This document shows positions 13,143 to 26,400 of a stretch of 64,000 nucleotides of DNA, in pieces (position 1 is the first letter of the stretch; each line of letters begins with the position of its first letter). This DNA comes from Antedon mediterranea (taxonomy: Eukaryota > Echinodermata > Crinoidea > Comatulida > Antedonidae). Below the pieces are notes generated by a model, which searched no databases, was not told the DNA's origin, and saw only the letters and a list, made by a program, of their open reading frames with translations. The DNA is taken from NCBI RefSeq assembly GCF_964355755.1, contig NC_092670.1, positions 17,235,201 to 17,299,200 of the forward strand. The letters run 5' to 3'. Position numbers and translations under genes: made by a program.

Positions 13143-14689
13143 AAGAGGTTTAAGTTGAAATGGTTATCATAGGACATGGGCACTGTCCGCTAAACTTAAT
13201 TCGTTCTAAGAATAAAATCTATCTATTGGCAAATTATGATAGGCTCTTAATGAGCGAGCCTTTTAGAAAATATTGAATTTTGACAACCAAACAAAAGAAC
13301 TCCATACTTTACTAAAAGCTTTTAAAATAACGATACTGATGTTTATGACGTGGTTATAGTAACGTTGTCTGGTTACAAGGATTTCTAATTAACGGTTCTG
13401 TTTAAATTGTAATTCTATATATTAGGCTAATTTGACACTATGGGACTACGTTGTATCTTGTAAGTTGCAAAAAATGGCATCTACATATTTACATTGAAAA
13501 ACAGTAGTTAGTTGAATATTTGTTGACAATTTGTAGGCCTATATTGAGTAGGTAATATTCTGTGGCGTTCCATACCACATTATCTATTCTCATATTGTTG
13601 TATTTAGGGATTCATCTAGGAGTAAAATTCACAATTCTATTGTTGACATAAAAAAAGCCAAATATGAAATATAAATTAATAACATATTTAAAAAGATCAG
13701 TGTGTCAACTTTGTTACCAGATTTAGAGAATAACGTTACCATGACAACTTATTACCGCTACAATAATCCATAATATACCAACAACTATCAAACTGACTTC
13801 AACAATATAAAACATTTATGAGATGATTAATATGATAAAAATTATTTGAACAAAATTCTGAAGGCAGGCAATATTTTGATAGCTAATTTTGTGCAAAATA
13901 ATATAATCGTCATAAAAAAAGCGATGATTATTTTGTCAATAATTGCCATCACGTCTATTATTATAATGCTAGTATCCTTTACTATTGTTATGATAACAAC
14001 ATTCAACAACAATGTATTGTAATTTGTAACCATCGAAACACAATAAACTGGAATGTAAAAACTCATATCGTCATTTGGGCTTATTTTTTAGAATTTTTAA
14101 ATATCTCCCATAGTAGTTCTGTGTATAAATTATATGAATACCAGAGAGGATTTTTTATACAAATCGTGAAACTAACGAATGTTCAAGGCCAAATAACAAC
14201 GAAGAAAATGTTAATTCTACGTGTTCTCCTTTATAAAATGTATCCAAACATTTATTTTTTAGTTTTAGATTAGATTGACAATATTTTCCCTGTATCATAG
14301 GAATATTCGGTAATACAGAATTTCATGTGTATCACATGTGATGCCTGTATCATGTAAGGTTAGTTTAATTAAAAGGTTATGGTATATGATACTAAATAGG
14401 CGATACATATAAATTACCAAATATTGGAGAAATCTAGATACAGTAACTTTTATTGGGTGAAATAATCATGAAAATATTTTTCCAAATATATTCATTGAAT
14501 TTTATTATTTTGATAACTTAATTTATATATTGGAAATATTTTCTTAATTAAGATCCAGCATCGTAAAACACAATTATATTAAAGTAACAATATTGATTAC
14601 TTACCACTGATAACTGGTTGCCAAGTTATCTAGAAGAAAGAGTAAGAATATAACAATGTCACGACTAATATAAAGCGTGTAGCAAACAA

Positions 14690-15200
14690 TAACAAACGTC
14701 GTGTTTGTAAATGGAGGAGGACATTGGTTGAGTTTGTATAGAATAAAAATAATAATATATCTGCTTTATGTAATCTGAGGGACCGGGAAACGTATAAGAA
14801 TAACCTTTTACGTTTTACAAGGCTCCTCATTTCTTCAATGATCTTCCTCTATCTATCCGCAATTCATTATCCTTTTCCTCTTTCAAACCTAGACTTGACT
14901 TTTCTCCAAACTATGTAATCCTTTTCCAGACTTTAAATTGTAAAATTTTAGATCTAAATATTTATATATATATTATCTATTTTTTTAAAATTTAACATAT
15001 CAGTTATTTTCTATATTTCCAAATTTTCTTATTCCGATTTTTAATTCTCATGTAATTTATTTTATTTATAGGCTTTTGTTTTTCTTTAACTTTTCTGTTT
15101 TTTTGTTGTTGTATTTTGTGTATTGTATCTGTTCTGAGGGTCTCAAATGATCAGCAATTGCTGGATGAATCACCCTCATCAAGTGTCCTTCCTTCTTCTC
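14690..15200 (+). mobile_element. Non-LTR retrotransposon 3' remnant
   Basis: The plus strand can be read FYKAPHFFNDLPLSIRNSLS followed by FSSFKPRLDFSPNYV, the usual C-terminal end of CR1/L2/jockey-type ORF2 proteins. An AT-rich 3' stretch and a segment near 15140-15190 (GGTCTCAAATGATCAGCAAT) follow. Upstream frames are broken. It is an old, inactive fragment. Confidence 0.5.
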
Positions 15201-16595
15201 TATCCTCACGTACATTAACTAAATTTGGCAGACAATAACAAATTGTTTGGAACGAGGAATAGAATAAAATACCTTACTTGGCAATTGGAACTAATTATTC
15301 TTAAATGCAGTTTAGATTTTATTAAAAAATAAACAAATTTTTGTTGGAACGAGGAATGGAATAAAATAATTTGGAAACTCAAATTTATTTAAAATGTTTT
15401 CACATCGAAAAAATAAAGATACAATTAAATAACATTGACTGTTACATTGACATAATAATAACACAGAAACTATCGATGTATACGTATTTATAGCATTATT
15501 CATAAACATAGCACAGTTCATAAATAACCATATTCTTATTCTTCTATAAAATATTATATTCACCACCACAAACTAAGTTTTATGAGCGATTGTATTTTAA
15601 TAATTTGAACATGAACGCACACGAAGCCACGCGTGTGGAATAATTTCACTGAAATTTGTTGACATAAAAAGCATTCAACCCCACGAATATCTAAATCTAT
15701 AAATATTCTGAATTTAACCACTCTTATGTTGCGTTACAGACCATCTATCTAACGGTGGTTTAGAATCTTTTTACAAGTAAAATAAGAAGAATAAAAGGGC
15801 AATAAAAGTAGGACGAACCCACGTAAGACAAAAAACATGTCATTTGAATTAGGTATTCATTCAAAATGTAATAATAATTTCTATAATAATGATATAATGA
15901 TTTCTAATGCGCACTTCTCCACCACCAAAGGTGCTTAATGCATCTATATTTAAATGTTTTTAATTACAATCACCTTATTCAGATGTAGGCCTATCCCTGA
16001 CTTCCTCAAGCACTCTGTCCCTGTCCAATATTAGCGGATTTCGTTTCGGGACGATAACAAAGGAGATTACAAAATATTATTACCATACGCATAAGCCCAA
16101 AATATTGGGCGATTTTATTTTTTTCTTTTCTTACTCCAATTACGAAAGCACGTTATTATACAGATTCATCTGTGACGAAAATCTGTCTTCCACTGCATCA
16201 AGAATATTTATTTCCTTTCATTTATTATTATTCAAGTCAAACAAACATTATTGCTTGATATAGGAGTTAATTGTTTTAAGTTAAAATACAGATATATTAT
16301 GATTTCAAGAAAAAACATCTTCTAGGTTAAAAGTTAATTCAAAATGGTTAATAATAATAATATCGAACATTTATAAAGCGGTCTTTACCGGAGTCTCACA
16401 GCGCAACATGAAAAGAATAACTATTGAAACAGGTGAGTTTTAGGAGAGATTTGAATTAAAAAAATGTGGAATGAGGAAGTTGGTTCCATATCTCTGGTAC
16501 CTGAGCAAAGAAGCCCTTAGGTACGGATTAAGGTTAGTTCTAGGTGGTGTTAACTATTGGTTACTCTTGTGGTTGGATTTCAACTTCCCTACTAA

Positions 16596-16745
16596 TACCC
16601 CTTTCACACCAAAAGCAAAACTCCGGAGACACTGTTGCTAGGTTGGTGTGAAAGGGGTATCTCCGGAGTTTTTCGACGTTTTGAATGGTCCTAAACCCCG
16701 GGGTGTCTCCGGAGATCACTCCGGAGTTTTGGTGTGAAAGGGGTA
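16596..16745. mobile_element. TA-flanked MITE with TCCGGAG motifs
   Basis: About 150 bp with terminal inverted repeats: CCCCTTTCACACCAAAAGC on the left, and the right end reads TTTTGGTGTGAAAGGGG. Both sides are flanked by TA. The interior repeats TCCGGAG four or more times in both orientations. The TA flanks fit a Tc1/mariner-type target duplication. Confidence 0.75.
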
Positions 16746-18387
16746 TAAGTGAGGACATTGAAAACATTTAAATAGGCAATAGGAAATCAACTGATCATTT
16801 TTCACCTTTAACCTGCCAAAACAGAATTGATGAAAAATCATTCAGCGAGAAAGGTTACATTACGTCATCTGTACTACTAAAACGCTTCACCTCATTTAAA
16901 TAAATGAATTAATACCACTTGTTAATTTCATGTAAATGATTTGTCTATCAAAAAAATCGTTGCAATTGATTTACTGAGACCTAAAACTGTGGTAGAATTA
17001 ACTTAATTAACAGAAATCAATTTATAAAATGTATTACATCGGGTTCAAGGAGATTAACGAATTGATACAGATAGGGTCTTGGTAATTTTTTGGTCATTAG
17101 CTCACGTGTAAAAAGGCGCAGCTTTTATCGTACCCTTTCTCTCTTTATTATTTCAATTTATATTTTCATATACATTTTGGGAAAATAAAGATTATCGGTA
17201 GGCCCAGTACTGTATTATCAAAAAATAAAATATCACCTAGATGCAAAGTATCCAAATGGTTAGGCCTATTATCATCGTACTGTAAATAACTATATTGTTT
17301 TACTGTCTGTTGGTTGTTAATGGCAATCTTTATAAACCTAAACTATGTAGCCGAATTAATGTGCTGACTCTGTTACCTTATGATATTACGCAGACAAATA
17401 CATAATAAATATCTAATATCAAATAAATTTGTGTTCCATATAAAAAACTGAACATAAGGTTATGCTAATGATGTAAGATAATAATATAGGCCTACATCTG
17501 GAAAATCTTGTTTTCGGTAATAATTTCAAAGATTTTACTCCTTCGTAACTAACAAATACCAACATTGGAAGAATAACGTATAATAACAAATATATATATA
17601 TATATATGGCTTGCCGGCAATATTGCCTTTCTTAAAGAAAATCTATTTTATCGTTTTCATTTTTTAATCAAATAGGCCTATTGAAATTGGTAGTGTTTCA
17701 AAAACTTACCGAGATGATAAATATAAAAACAATTGGCAGGCGCCTGTCCATGTTGCCTTAATTCACACTTTAAACATACCAATGATGTACATTTTGTAGA
17801 GGTAATATCTTAATCCCAAAATGTCGCAATAAACTCGACGACGATTGTGCGCGGACAACTCTCGCACAAAATCATCGACACTGTGCATCTAGAAAAACCT
17901 AACACGCATGCGCAAAACTGATCGTTAATCGACGATTTGATATTTTTTCCGATCGATAAAGCCGGAAGACAATTTCAAGTTGGTATTATTAAGTTATTAA
18001 TGAAAAGTGATCATAGTCGATCGCATTCGAACAATACATCTACTTAGATGTGCAAGGTAGCAATTAACAAGTAATATTCCACGTTGCCACAGACGTTTAT
18101 GATCTTGTTCTATACGACGTATTCATAAACAGCGTATTTTATTCAAATGACGCTCGATACAATTTTAGCGAATGAAAGACATCATTAGTGCATATTATTT
18201 TAGTAAACAAAAATGATTGGATAGTCGATAGCATACGTGCAAACAAACGTTCAATCGTAAAAACGGCACCATTATCGTAGGCCTACAGTATAAATTAAAT
18301 GACTTAAAATTTGGGTCGGAATACGATTAGATTAAAAAAAGAATATATATATATATATAATATATATCTAAATAAATAAAAAAAAGA

Positions 18388-18790
18388 GTACGATTAGGCC
18401 ATCTACATGTAGCATGCATGGACACTCTTACAAAATCATATAAGCGTGGCGCACAAAGGTACTAAAATGACAAACATTGTATGCTTAGGTGACGTGTACA
18501 ACAGGAATCTCGACTACACTCACTAACACTCGAATACGCGCATAGTACGTGGCGCATAAAGACAGAAAATTGGGTAGGAATACGATTAGGCAACCTATAT
18601 GTGGCATGCATGGACACTCTTACAAAATCATATAAGCCCAATGCAAGCGCGGCGCACAAAAGGTACTGAAATAACACAAATTGACGTGTACAAGAGACTC
18701 GACTACAATATCACTAATACTCGAATACGCGCATGTACGCGGCGCATAAAGACAGACAATCACATGATACTAGAATACGTACACTGGTTA
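18388..18790. repeat. About 190-bp direct duplication
   Basis: Two diverged copies of a unit containing GCATGCATGGACACTCTTAC, GACGTGTACAA and CGAATACGCGCAT start near 18391 and 18581. A weaker third trace (GATACTAGAATACG) lies near 18767. The stretch is relatively rich in CG dinucleotides compared with its surroundings. Origin unknown. Confidence 0.7.
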
Positions 18791-19077
18791 CTGGTGTATA
18801 AAGACACCGACTACAAATCACATCAATAGTAGTTATAGTTCGATAATTTTCTTTTGTATATTTCTTAAATTATTCAATCGATGAACCTTAATTTCAGCCA
18901 ACAGCAATTTCCTTTAAGTGATGGCAACAGACGTATGTTAATATTTGTAGTAGATTTTCAAGAGTTACGTTTTGTTTTAGATACTTTAATAGGATCGATG
19001 CTTATTATGTAGAGTCAGTCATAATTCAGACATACAATATTTTCTATATCGTCGGTGAATTTATCATTTTCTCTGTT

Positions 19078-19125
19078 TAAAGCTCTGTCTACATTATCAA
19101 AGTTTATGTGACAAAAACATGTAAT
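19078..19125. mobile_element. Partial CTCTGTCTACACT element (left end)
   Basis: Only the left terminus (AGCTCTGTCTACATTATCAA, then AGTTTATGTGACAAAAA) of the family described at 20000-20150 is present. Confidence 0.55.
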
Positions 19126-19999
19126 TGATAAAGAATGAATATGCATGTTATAAAATCAAGGCTGAACAAAAATGGGCTAATTTCAAAGAAAAACAGATTT
19201 TATATTAATTTTTAATGGTAAAATATTAAAGTGTATGTTTTTTACATTATGTATACTTGTGGCTGTTCTTCGAAAGAGAACACAGAAATACTTGTACATG
19301 TCAACTCAACATCTTATGTTTATGTTCAATATCCAAACTACACCATTATTTCTACTTTTTAAGGATTATGCTAGTTTGTTTGTTTGTTCGTATATTTATT
19401 TAGACTCTGTACTTATATTCTACAAATGTGGTCATGTTTTTATGACAACGTAATTTATATTTAAATACTGTATCAAAAACGATACGTTTTTTTAAAGATA
19501 ATAGTTGGAAGAACCCACAAAAGACAAAAAAACATGTGATTCAATCCTGGGAATGATTAAAACATTAAATACAACTTACTGTACTATAATTATGTTTTCC
19601 TTACCATGTAATCAAATTGGCTGGGTATCTTTCACACTTCATTGCACTTTAATTTTAACAATTACAAGAACATATATAGTTGATTAAAATAATTTTGAAT
19701 TCAAGTTTGAAACTCTATCTTAACAGAATATTGGTTAATGCTTATGCGTTCGTCCGTTGCTATGGACGCATCCAGCTAATTTGAGCGTCATCGGGTGTTT
19801 TCTATAGATCACGGTAAGCATTGTGTTTAGTGTGTTTTTATTGTCTACTTTCAAAAGCCAACAAAATCTATTTAATACATTAGTTATATTTTATGGTATT
19901 TTATAACTATATGGATATCGATGTTTTAAAAATACGTTTTAGTCGTGGTAGTACGGAATAATTACATACCATTGATTTGTCGTTGTCGCTCTGGTGTAA

Positions 20000-20150
20000 A
20001 GCTCTGTCTACACTATCAAAGTTCTTTGTGACATAACAATACGATGCGCCCATATATGGACATGGTGATGTCATATCACTACCATTGGGAATTTGGGCAC
20101 ATCACACTTTTTTTGTCAACCTAGTTTGATAGTGTAGCCTAGACAGAGCT
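20000..20150. mobile_element. MITE-like element, AGCTCTGTCTACACTATCAA family, complete copy
   Basis: A 151-bp palindromic element flanked by TAA on both sides. The left end is AGCTCTGTCTACACTATCAA; the right end is its inverse with a two-base change (GTGTAGCCTAGACAGAGCT). The interior carries GTGACATAAC, GATGTGCCC-like and CATATATGG blocks shared by all copies. Further copies in the window are at 37775, 51690, 52295, 54649, 55963, 57432 and 62796. No open reading frame; non-autonomous. Confidence 0.8.
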
Positions 20151-20603
20151 TAAGAGTGTTCCTACCAGTTCTGCTCTTTCCCGTGGGTTTCTACTTTAAA
20201 ATTGGTAATTTTTAGTTCTCCTCCTTTGGAACATAACACCCCTATTCAGGAGACTTCCATATTAAATAACACATTTTGTTAACCGAACGAGAGGCAATAT
20301 ATGTTTCAACACTATGGGCAACACCTATTAAGACAGGCACATTGTTGGGTCTTGAGAAACTGCCCCTTTAACAGTAGTTCTGTCTGTATACAGTAGGCCT
20401 AATTTCTGAAAATTGTTAATACAGTGTTTCTGTCTTCGAAGCGTAATGATTGTAAACAAAGCACTATTAATGATATAATTATTATGAGGCTTGTCCTTGT
20501 AAACAGCTTCCATTTAAACGACGGTTTAATAATGATATCATGTTAATGCTTTGTTACAATTTACATAGCGTATTTGCAGCATCAGAACATAGAGAAACAG
20601 CCA

Positions 20604-22862
20604 TTAAAGTGTTAATTCAATCATCCGAATTGTATGGTTACCAGGGAGATGAGACTGACCAATCGACGACGAGCCAGCGTCAAACATCTTTAAAGGTATA
20701 TGGCAACATTTCAGTTTCCATTTGTGCAACAAATGCACAATATCAAAATCCGAGCTACATAAATATAAGAAAGAGTACATTTTATTAGTAGGTGTTAAGT
20801 TTAAAAGAAAGAAAAATGTACATTAATAATAGTAGTTAAGTTTGATATTATATTTTGCTTCCATGTAAATAAGAAGCTTTCGATTTGTGTTAACCTAGAT
20901 CCCTAGTATAGAATTCAAGTAAATTATGCATTTCATCATTTTTCCATTTGCCTTCCAGCTCTGAAATATATTTTTTTTTAAACAAAAAATAGGTTAAAAT
21001 GCACATGTTAAAAATAGGTTAAAATACACATGATTGCGATAAAAGAAAGCTATGGTCATGTTCTGGACCTAGAATCGACCAAATTGGGTTCAGCAACTTG
21101 ACAAAAATTGCTAAACCAAACTCATATTAATGACGTCATAGGTCATTGCAAAATAACAAGTTCCCTAATATAATGGTGTAGTACAATGATGATTAATAAA
21201 GTATATCTTACATCCTTTCTTGATAGGTAATCCAACTCTTTGAATTCTTGTATCTATTTAGTATAAATGCAACAGTGACAAGTACATCTTCAAAATCTAA
21301 ATTGTAAAAAATGGTTAATACTGTATTAATGAAAAACAAAAGAAAATATTATTCAATCTAATTTTTAAATCAAAGGTGTTGGAATGTTCAATAATACAAG
21401 AATATTTTTGTGAATTACTCTTACTGTATAACTATATATAGTTTTATTCCAAAATTGTTTATATCTCTACCAAGCTACCTTCTTTGTTTTCTACTCTTAT
21501 TCAGACTCCACCCTGCCTCCTTTTGTTGTATTTCTTTTATTCCTGTCTACCCAGGCAGCACTTGCCAGCTCTTATACAATTACGTTATTCAAATTCCTTC
21601 ACTTGCACTGATGAAGGGCTAGTGTTGCCGAAAGCTCTGCTAACTTTTATGGCTGTTTTACTTATCGTTTTGATTTAGCTTTTTTTTTTTTTTTGTATCT
21701 CCATTGAGATCCAGCCACTGATACCCACAGTCATTTTTTCAGTAATTTGCCTTTGGATGTATAACTATATATAAAAACAAATTTCCTACCTTTTTCATCA
21801 TAAAAACAGTCACTGGCTAACACAATGTCAACGTGTGGAAGATTGAGAAGAGCTAATGAATACTGACCCCAAGTTATACCAACAAAATCCACTTTGTCTA
21901 AAACTTGATTCTCTTTACAACTTCTCTTGCTATGTTCAATGCATTGAGGAAATAAACTGTTATCCGATAGGGTCACATTAGCTCCCAATTTAGAAGCTAA
22001 TATACCTGGTAGACTTGTCCCAGCACCTAGCTGTAAAAAATATGTTGAAAATAAATGTCTCAAATGGCTTGTTGTTGGCTCTGTTTTTTAATGTATTAAA
22101 AAGGGTTGTCAAATTGCATGCAGCTTAGGGTTAAACACATTGCTAACCTATGTATAAGTACTGTACCTCGAGTATGAACTTTGTTTTAATATAATCTCTT
22201 CTGTTAACAATATACTGCGCCAATACAGCTGCTGCAGGCCATGTATACATGCCATAGCGAGGGTCAAGAATCTATAAAAACAAAATAAAAAGATGCGGTA
22301 CTAATACTATAATAATATTATTGCTGAAGAAATCTTCAATTCAATACAAAATATTTAAAATGAACAATAAACGCACCAGGCCATTCATTCTAATAAATAA
22401 GGCAAATACTATTATATATGTTATATATTATTATGTTATTGTTATGTGCAATTTGAACGATTTTTTAGAAGTTTTATGTTTATTTAGAGCGCTCAGTTAA
22501 AAAAACTAAATTCTGGTGGTAAATAAAAGCCACAAATAATAATAGGTTTGCATTATGTAATAAATATACAATATAAAACCCAATAAATCCTTCCTATGCC
22601 TAGGCCCTTGGCTCAAGGGACACAAACGATATCGACCACCCAGCTGGCCATGCTTTAGATAGCCTAGCCTCTACTAGCTAGGCCTAGGCTAGGCTAGGCC
22701 TATAGGCTATATAATACTAGTAGTAGTAGACCTAGGAGGCCTAGAAAGCTAGAGTTAATGTTTACTGTATTTGTTTGTATATACCTCTGGGATGTTTATT
22801 TCTATCTGTTGTTCATTACATAAATCGAAAACAAACTTTCTTTTCATGCATTTTTCATCCAT
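20604..22862 (-). CDS. METTL23: METTL23 methyltransferase
   Basis: S-adenosylmethionine-dependent methyltransferase of the METTL21/METTL23 group; mammalian METTL23 is reported to act on histone H3 arginine. Five exons join without phase conflict: 22785-22862, 22167-22271, 21790-22030, 21212-21296 and 20604-20754, giving 219 codons plus TAA. The start is ATG at 22862, then MDEKCMKRKFVFDLCNEQ. Exon 2 gives DPRYGMYTWPAAAVLAQY, strongly METTL23-like. Exon 3 carries the SAM-binding glycine loop LGAGTSLPGILASKLGA, acidic motif II (LSD), and ASDCFYDE with a DxxY motif. Exon 4 reads DFEDVLVTVAFIL and SWITYQER. Exon 5 reads HKWKLKCCHIPL and ends LPGNHTIRMIELTL. The length is close to the mammalian protein as I recall it. 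Intron 1 next to the start exon is packed with TAGGCC words (22660-22753). It is a lone gene with no evident link to its neighbours. Confidence 0.93.
22660..22753. repeat. Cluster of AGGCCTA / CTAGGC words
   Basis: About 90 bp made almost wholly of overlapping CTAGGC, TAGGCCTA and GGCCTAGG words plus a short (AGT)n run. It sits 30-125 bp downstream of METTL23 exon 1. A similar cluster lies at 60090-60150 beside WDR35 exon 1. It is consistent with nested TAGGCCTA scars that then decayed (see findings). Confidence 0.6.
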
Positions 22863-23478
22863 TCACATGAAATCAAGATTTCGCGCGGACTTTCCATCAT
22901 TTCCTTCTCTCTCAACAAAACCAGTCATGCGTGTTATTTACAGTTTTGTGTTTCGATTGGTACTTTCAGAAGTCATTCGACTGGAATATTTATAAACTTT
23001 CTGATATTTCACAAGTAATGCTTTTCACGTTTAAAATAAAACTCAACTATTTCGCTTTTTAAAAATCAACCCTATTTTATTCTACTCCAATGGACCACAA
23101 GAAAATAAAATGTGCTACACAGTTTCAATATAAACCCACGGGGTGTCATACTTAATGTTTCTACGAAAGTGTTCTGTTGTCCAAAAATGAAAAACAAAGA
23201 TGAATATGCTTTAATAAAGTTATTACTTCATAACTTAAAAAGACATACTGTATAAGTCCTATTAAGGGGACACGGGACCTTAAAAAATGGGTTCATACTG
23301 GAAAATGTCCCGTGAATAGGAGTTTCCCAAAGAAATGGTTCTACTATTATACAGCAACAAAAACACTGTCTAAGTTTAATCAGACAGAAGTAATGATCAC
23401 TTTGTCGATCCAACGTTTAGGTTAAAACGAATAACTATTATAATAACATTAAAAAATAGCCTATTATATTTTACACTT

Positions 23479-26400
23479 TTAGAGATAACATTCTTCCTCG
23501 TATTTGTCTTTTTGCTTCTTCCGTTCTGTGTATGGAATTAATCTAGGATAAAGCAATATTATACCAATTCCCATAGTACTTATTATTATACAACTTGAGC
23601 CAAATGCCCACTGAACGCCGTATTTGAAATATGCAAATCCACCATATAAAGATCCTATCAGCCTGCCGATATTCCCCATAGCACTAAACACACCCATACA
23701 AATACCCTGTGAAAAAAAAACACAAGTACTGTAATTTTTATACAGTAGAGGCCTAATACATTATATTATACATATATTCATTTTCATCCGTACACAAACT
23801 TCCAGTAATATATCATATCTTATGGTTGACTCTCTCAACTTTTAGGCCTACGTATCAATAATGAGCAACTGTTTACCATGATCAAACACTACGATGTTTA
23901 CTTAATTATTATGTTTAACCATACAGTATAGTCTATTATAACTTAATAATACTTTTATTGGTTTTGTTGTCATTTGCTATAGACATAGGCACAATTTATA
24001 TTGTTTATTCTTCACATGTTCCCCTTACAAAATGATAACTTGATAGGCTTTCTACAGAAGTCTGTGATTGTTTCTTATTTTTATCTCTGGACATCCAAGA
24101 TTATTCTTTTTGATTTTAGTTTAAAATACCTGATGTTTAGGTTGTAAGGTCTTGGCATAAATAAAGAATGCTGTACTTTGTAACATTGGGTACCCAAAAC
24201 CTTGAATACTCAAAGCTGTCACGTATTGGGCTACTGGCATAGCTGGAGTAGAATCACACCAGGAGTACTTCCATGGGCATCCTCCCTCACCAATATTAGC
24301 AGACGTTCCATTTACATCTAAAATAAATACAATATCAATGACCGTCATTATATTTATATATATATAGTTTGGTAACAGGGGGTTCTACTTGTAATAAGCT
24401 ATGCTTCAGAGATTCCCCCTTTCCATTCTTATGTTTTGGAAATAAAAAGAAAGAAGATGAAGAAAATGATGACGCGCGGCGGCGTACAAAGCGTTATCAA
24501 CGTGTCACATTCCTGTCTCTGGTGTCACTGACTGACTGACCTAGCGATATACCAACTTCTCGTGACCAACCAAATGACGTAATTAATATTTGAATAAACA
24601 GCAATATTAGTTTACTATCATGCAATAATAATATAGTTTATGTTTTTATTGATTTACTTAGAGAGTATAATAACTACATTTGATAGACAATGATGTAAAC
24701 ATAAGTCGACAAACAAACCTATAGTGGGTCTTTCAAGTGACCCAGGACCAAACGGGATAAGCAGAACTGAGCTTATTATGGTTAAAACCATTCCAATTGA
24801 TAACGAAACACGCTCATCAATTCTAAAAGAAAGTAACAAAACTATAATGTGAATACAATTGTCATAAATAAATAATATAATAAGATTTTAAAATAGCTAA
24901 ACAATCACGTATTAGGTCTACAATGAAAAATCTAATGTGGCTTTTAGTAGGCCTATAATAATATGCAAATCAACAGCAATCACTCTTACTGGATTCGTTA
25001 TCTCGTCACGTTTATTTTTATACTTACAGTTTTGATGTTTTCCCCAATATCATCACAACAAAAATAGCGAGGCCAGCTAATGTAAACATTATCATGCTAA
25101 AATTACGTGTTGCTAATTGTCGACTCCATCCAAGTATGTGCATTCCATACGGTGCTGCCACTCTAAAATATAATGAAATTGTTTGTTTTGTTTGCTTCAT
25201 TAATTTTCCACACATCCAACAAAAATACAACATATATTTATATAAATAAAACATGATAACAATGTGCGAATGGAGATCAAAATATGTAATAGTTTGTTGA
25301 CATGACAAGTAAACTAAATTTACATAAATAAGTTTTTCACCATAACAATCTAAATCATCCACATCGACCATTCATAATCGATCATTTTCACCAAGCGACA
25401 ATTATCGACCACACACTTCCTATTGTCAGGTTCATCATTCAAACTTAAGTTTTAAAGAATTTCCCTTAAGCCTAAAACATCAATAAACAATATATAAAGA
25501 CCACCCTAAAATTAACATTAAAGGATTTTTCTTATAAAGTGGTATTCACAAAGGTTTTATGGTTAAGTGAATTCCAAAAGTAAGTTATAATTTATTCAGT
25601 TTCAAGAAGACTCAAGAGTTTAAAAAGACCGGGTTCCAAAAGACCAAAACGCCGAGGCATTCTTCATCTTTACTTTTCCTTTTAGAACACACCACCGATT
25701 ACCGCAAACCTGCAGGCCTACTAATTTATTTTACTCACGTTGATTTTACTCCAAAGGTAAAGACGGTGGCGGCGAAAAGAAGATTCAGAAACACGGTAAC
25801 AACTATATCAAGACCAGAAAACCACGAAACCTTCTCAACTGATGACTCTTCTACTGATGATGAATCTTCTACTGATGGCGAAAAACAAGTACATGTCACC
25901 GATCAGCAACACAAACGTTCATGTGGGTATTTCTATTTTAAAATTATAACTTTAGGTCTACTTCATAGTCATAAGGATGAGCAATAAAATGTCCAAATTG
26001 GAATCTTTACCTTGTTTTAAACGCGTTATTTCACTTGTAGTGATGTCATCAACATGTACTTCTTTGAACAAAAATAAGATACACACCAGCGTTAGGCTGA
26101 CCAAGAGTACGTTGGTGACTGCAGGCAAAGTGTAAACGTTTAAGCTCATGGTTGAAATTGTAAAACCTTCCTCTCCAATTGGAACATAGGCCATTTGTAA
26201 AACTATCAACAAAACAATACAAGAAATGCAAGTTGTTTATGCCTATTACATTTTTAAAAAATGAATTCAATTCAAGGTAACATTTATTTCTTTCAAAACA
26301 AAATAACAATAAGAAAGAACAGTTCTTCTAATTTACAAATATTTTGAGAATGAAACAGACTGGAAAAGAAAAAAAACCATTTCTTTAAATTTTGAAAGAG

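Larger units (their letters stand above)
13143..20553. other. Gene-poor stretch upstream of the REJ-type gene
   Basis: No exon could be supported. Open frames here are short and without family resemblance. The stretch contains a LINE remnant (about 14690-15200), a short direct duplication around 15230-15380 (GGAACGAGGAATAGAATAAA and its near copy), a TA-flanked MITE (16596-16745), TA-dinucleotide runs near 17590 and 18344, a tandem duplication (18388-18790) and two copies of the CTCTGTCTACACT element (partial at 19078, full at 20000). A missing first exon of the REJ-type gene could lie here unseen. Confidence 0.5.

Noticed and set aside
20894-20975. Candidate METTL23 exon reading LEGKWKNDEMHNLLEF
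   Set aside because: Its phase does not fit the preceding exon. Exon 20604-20754 joins in phase directly and matches the METTL23 C-terminus.
25766-25987. Plus-strand frames MAAKRRFRNTVTT... at 25766 and 31522 as small proteins
   Set aside because: They are antisense to exon 6 of MFSD8 copies A and B, whose minus-strand reading fits the family in phase.
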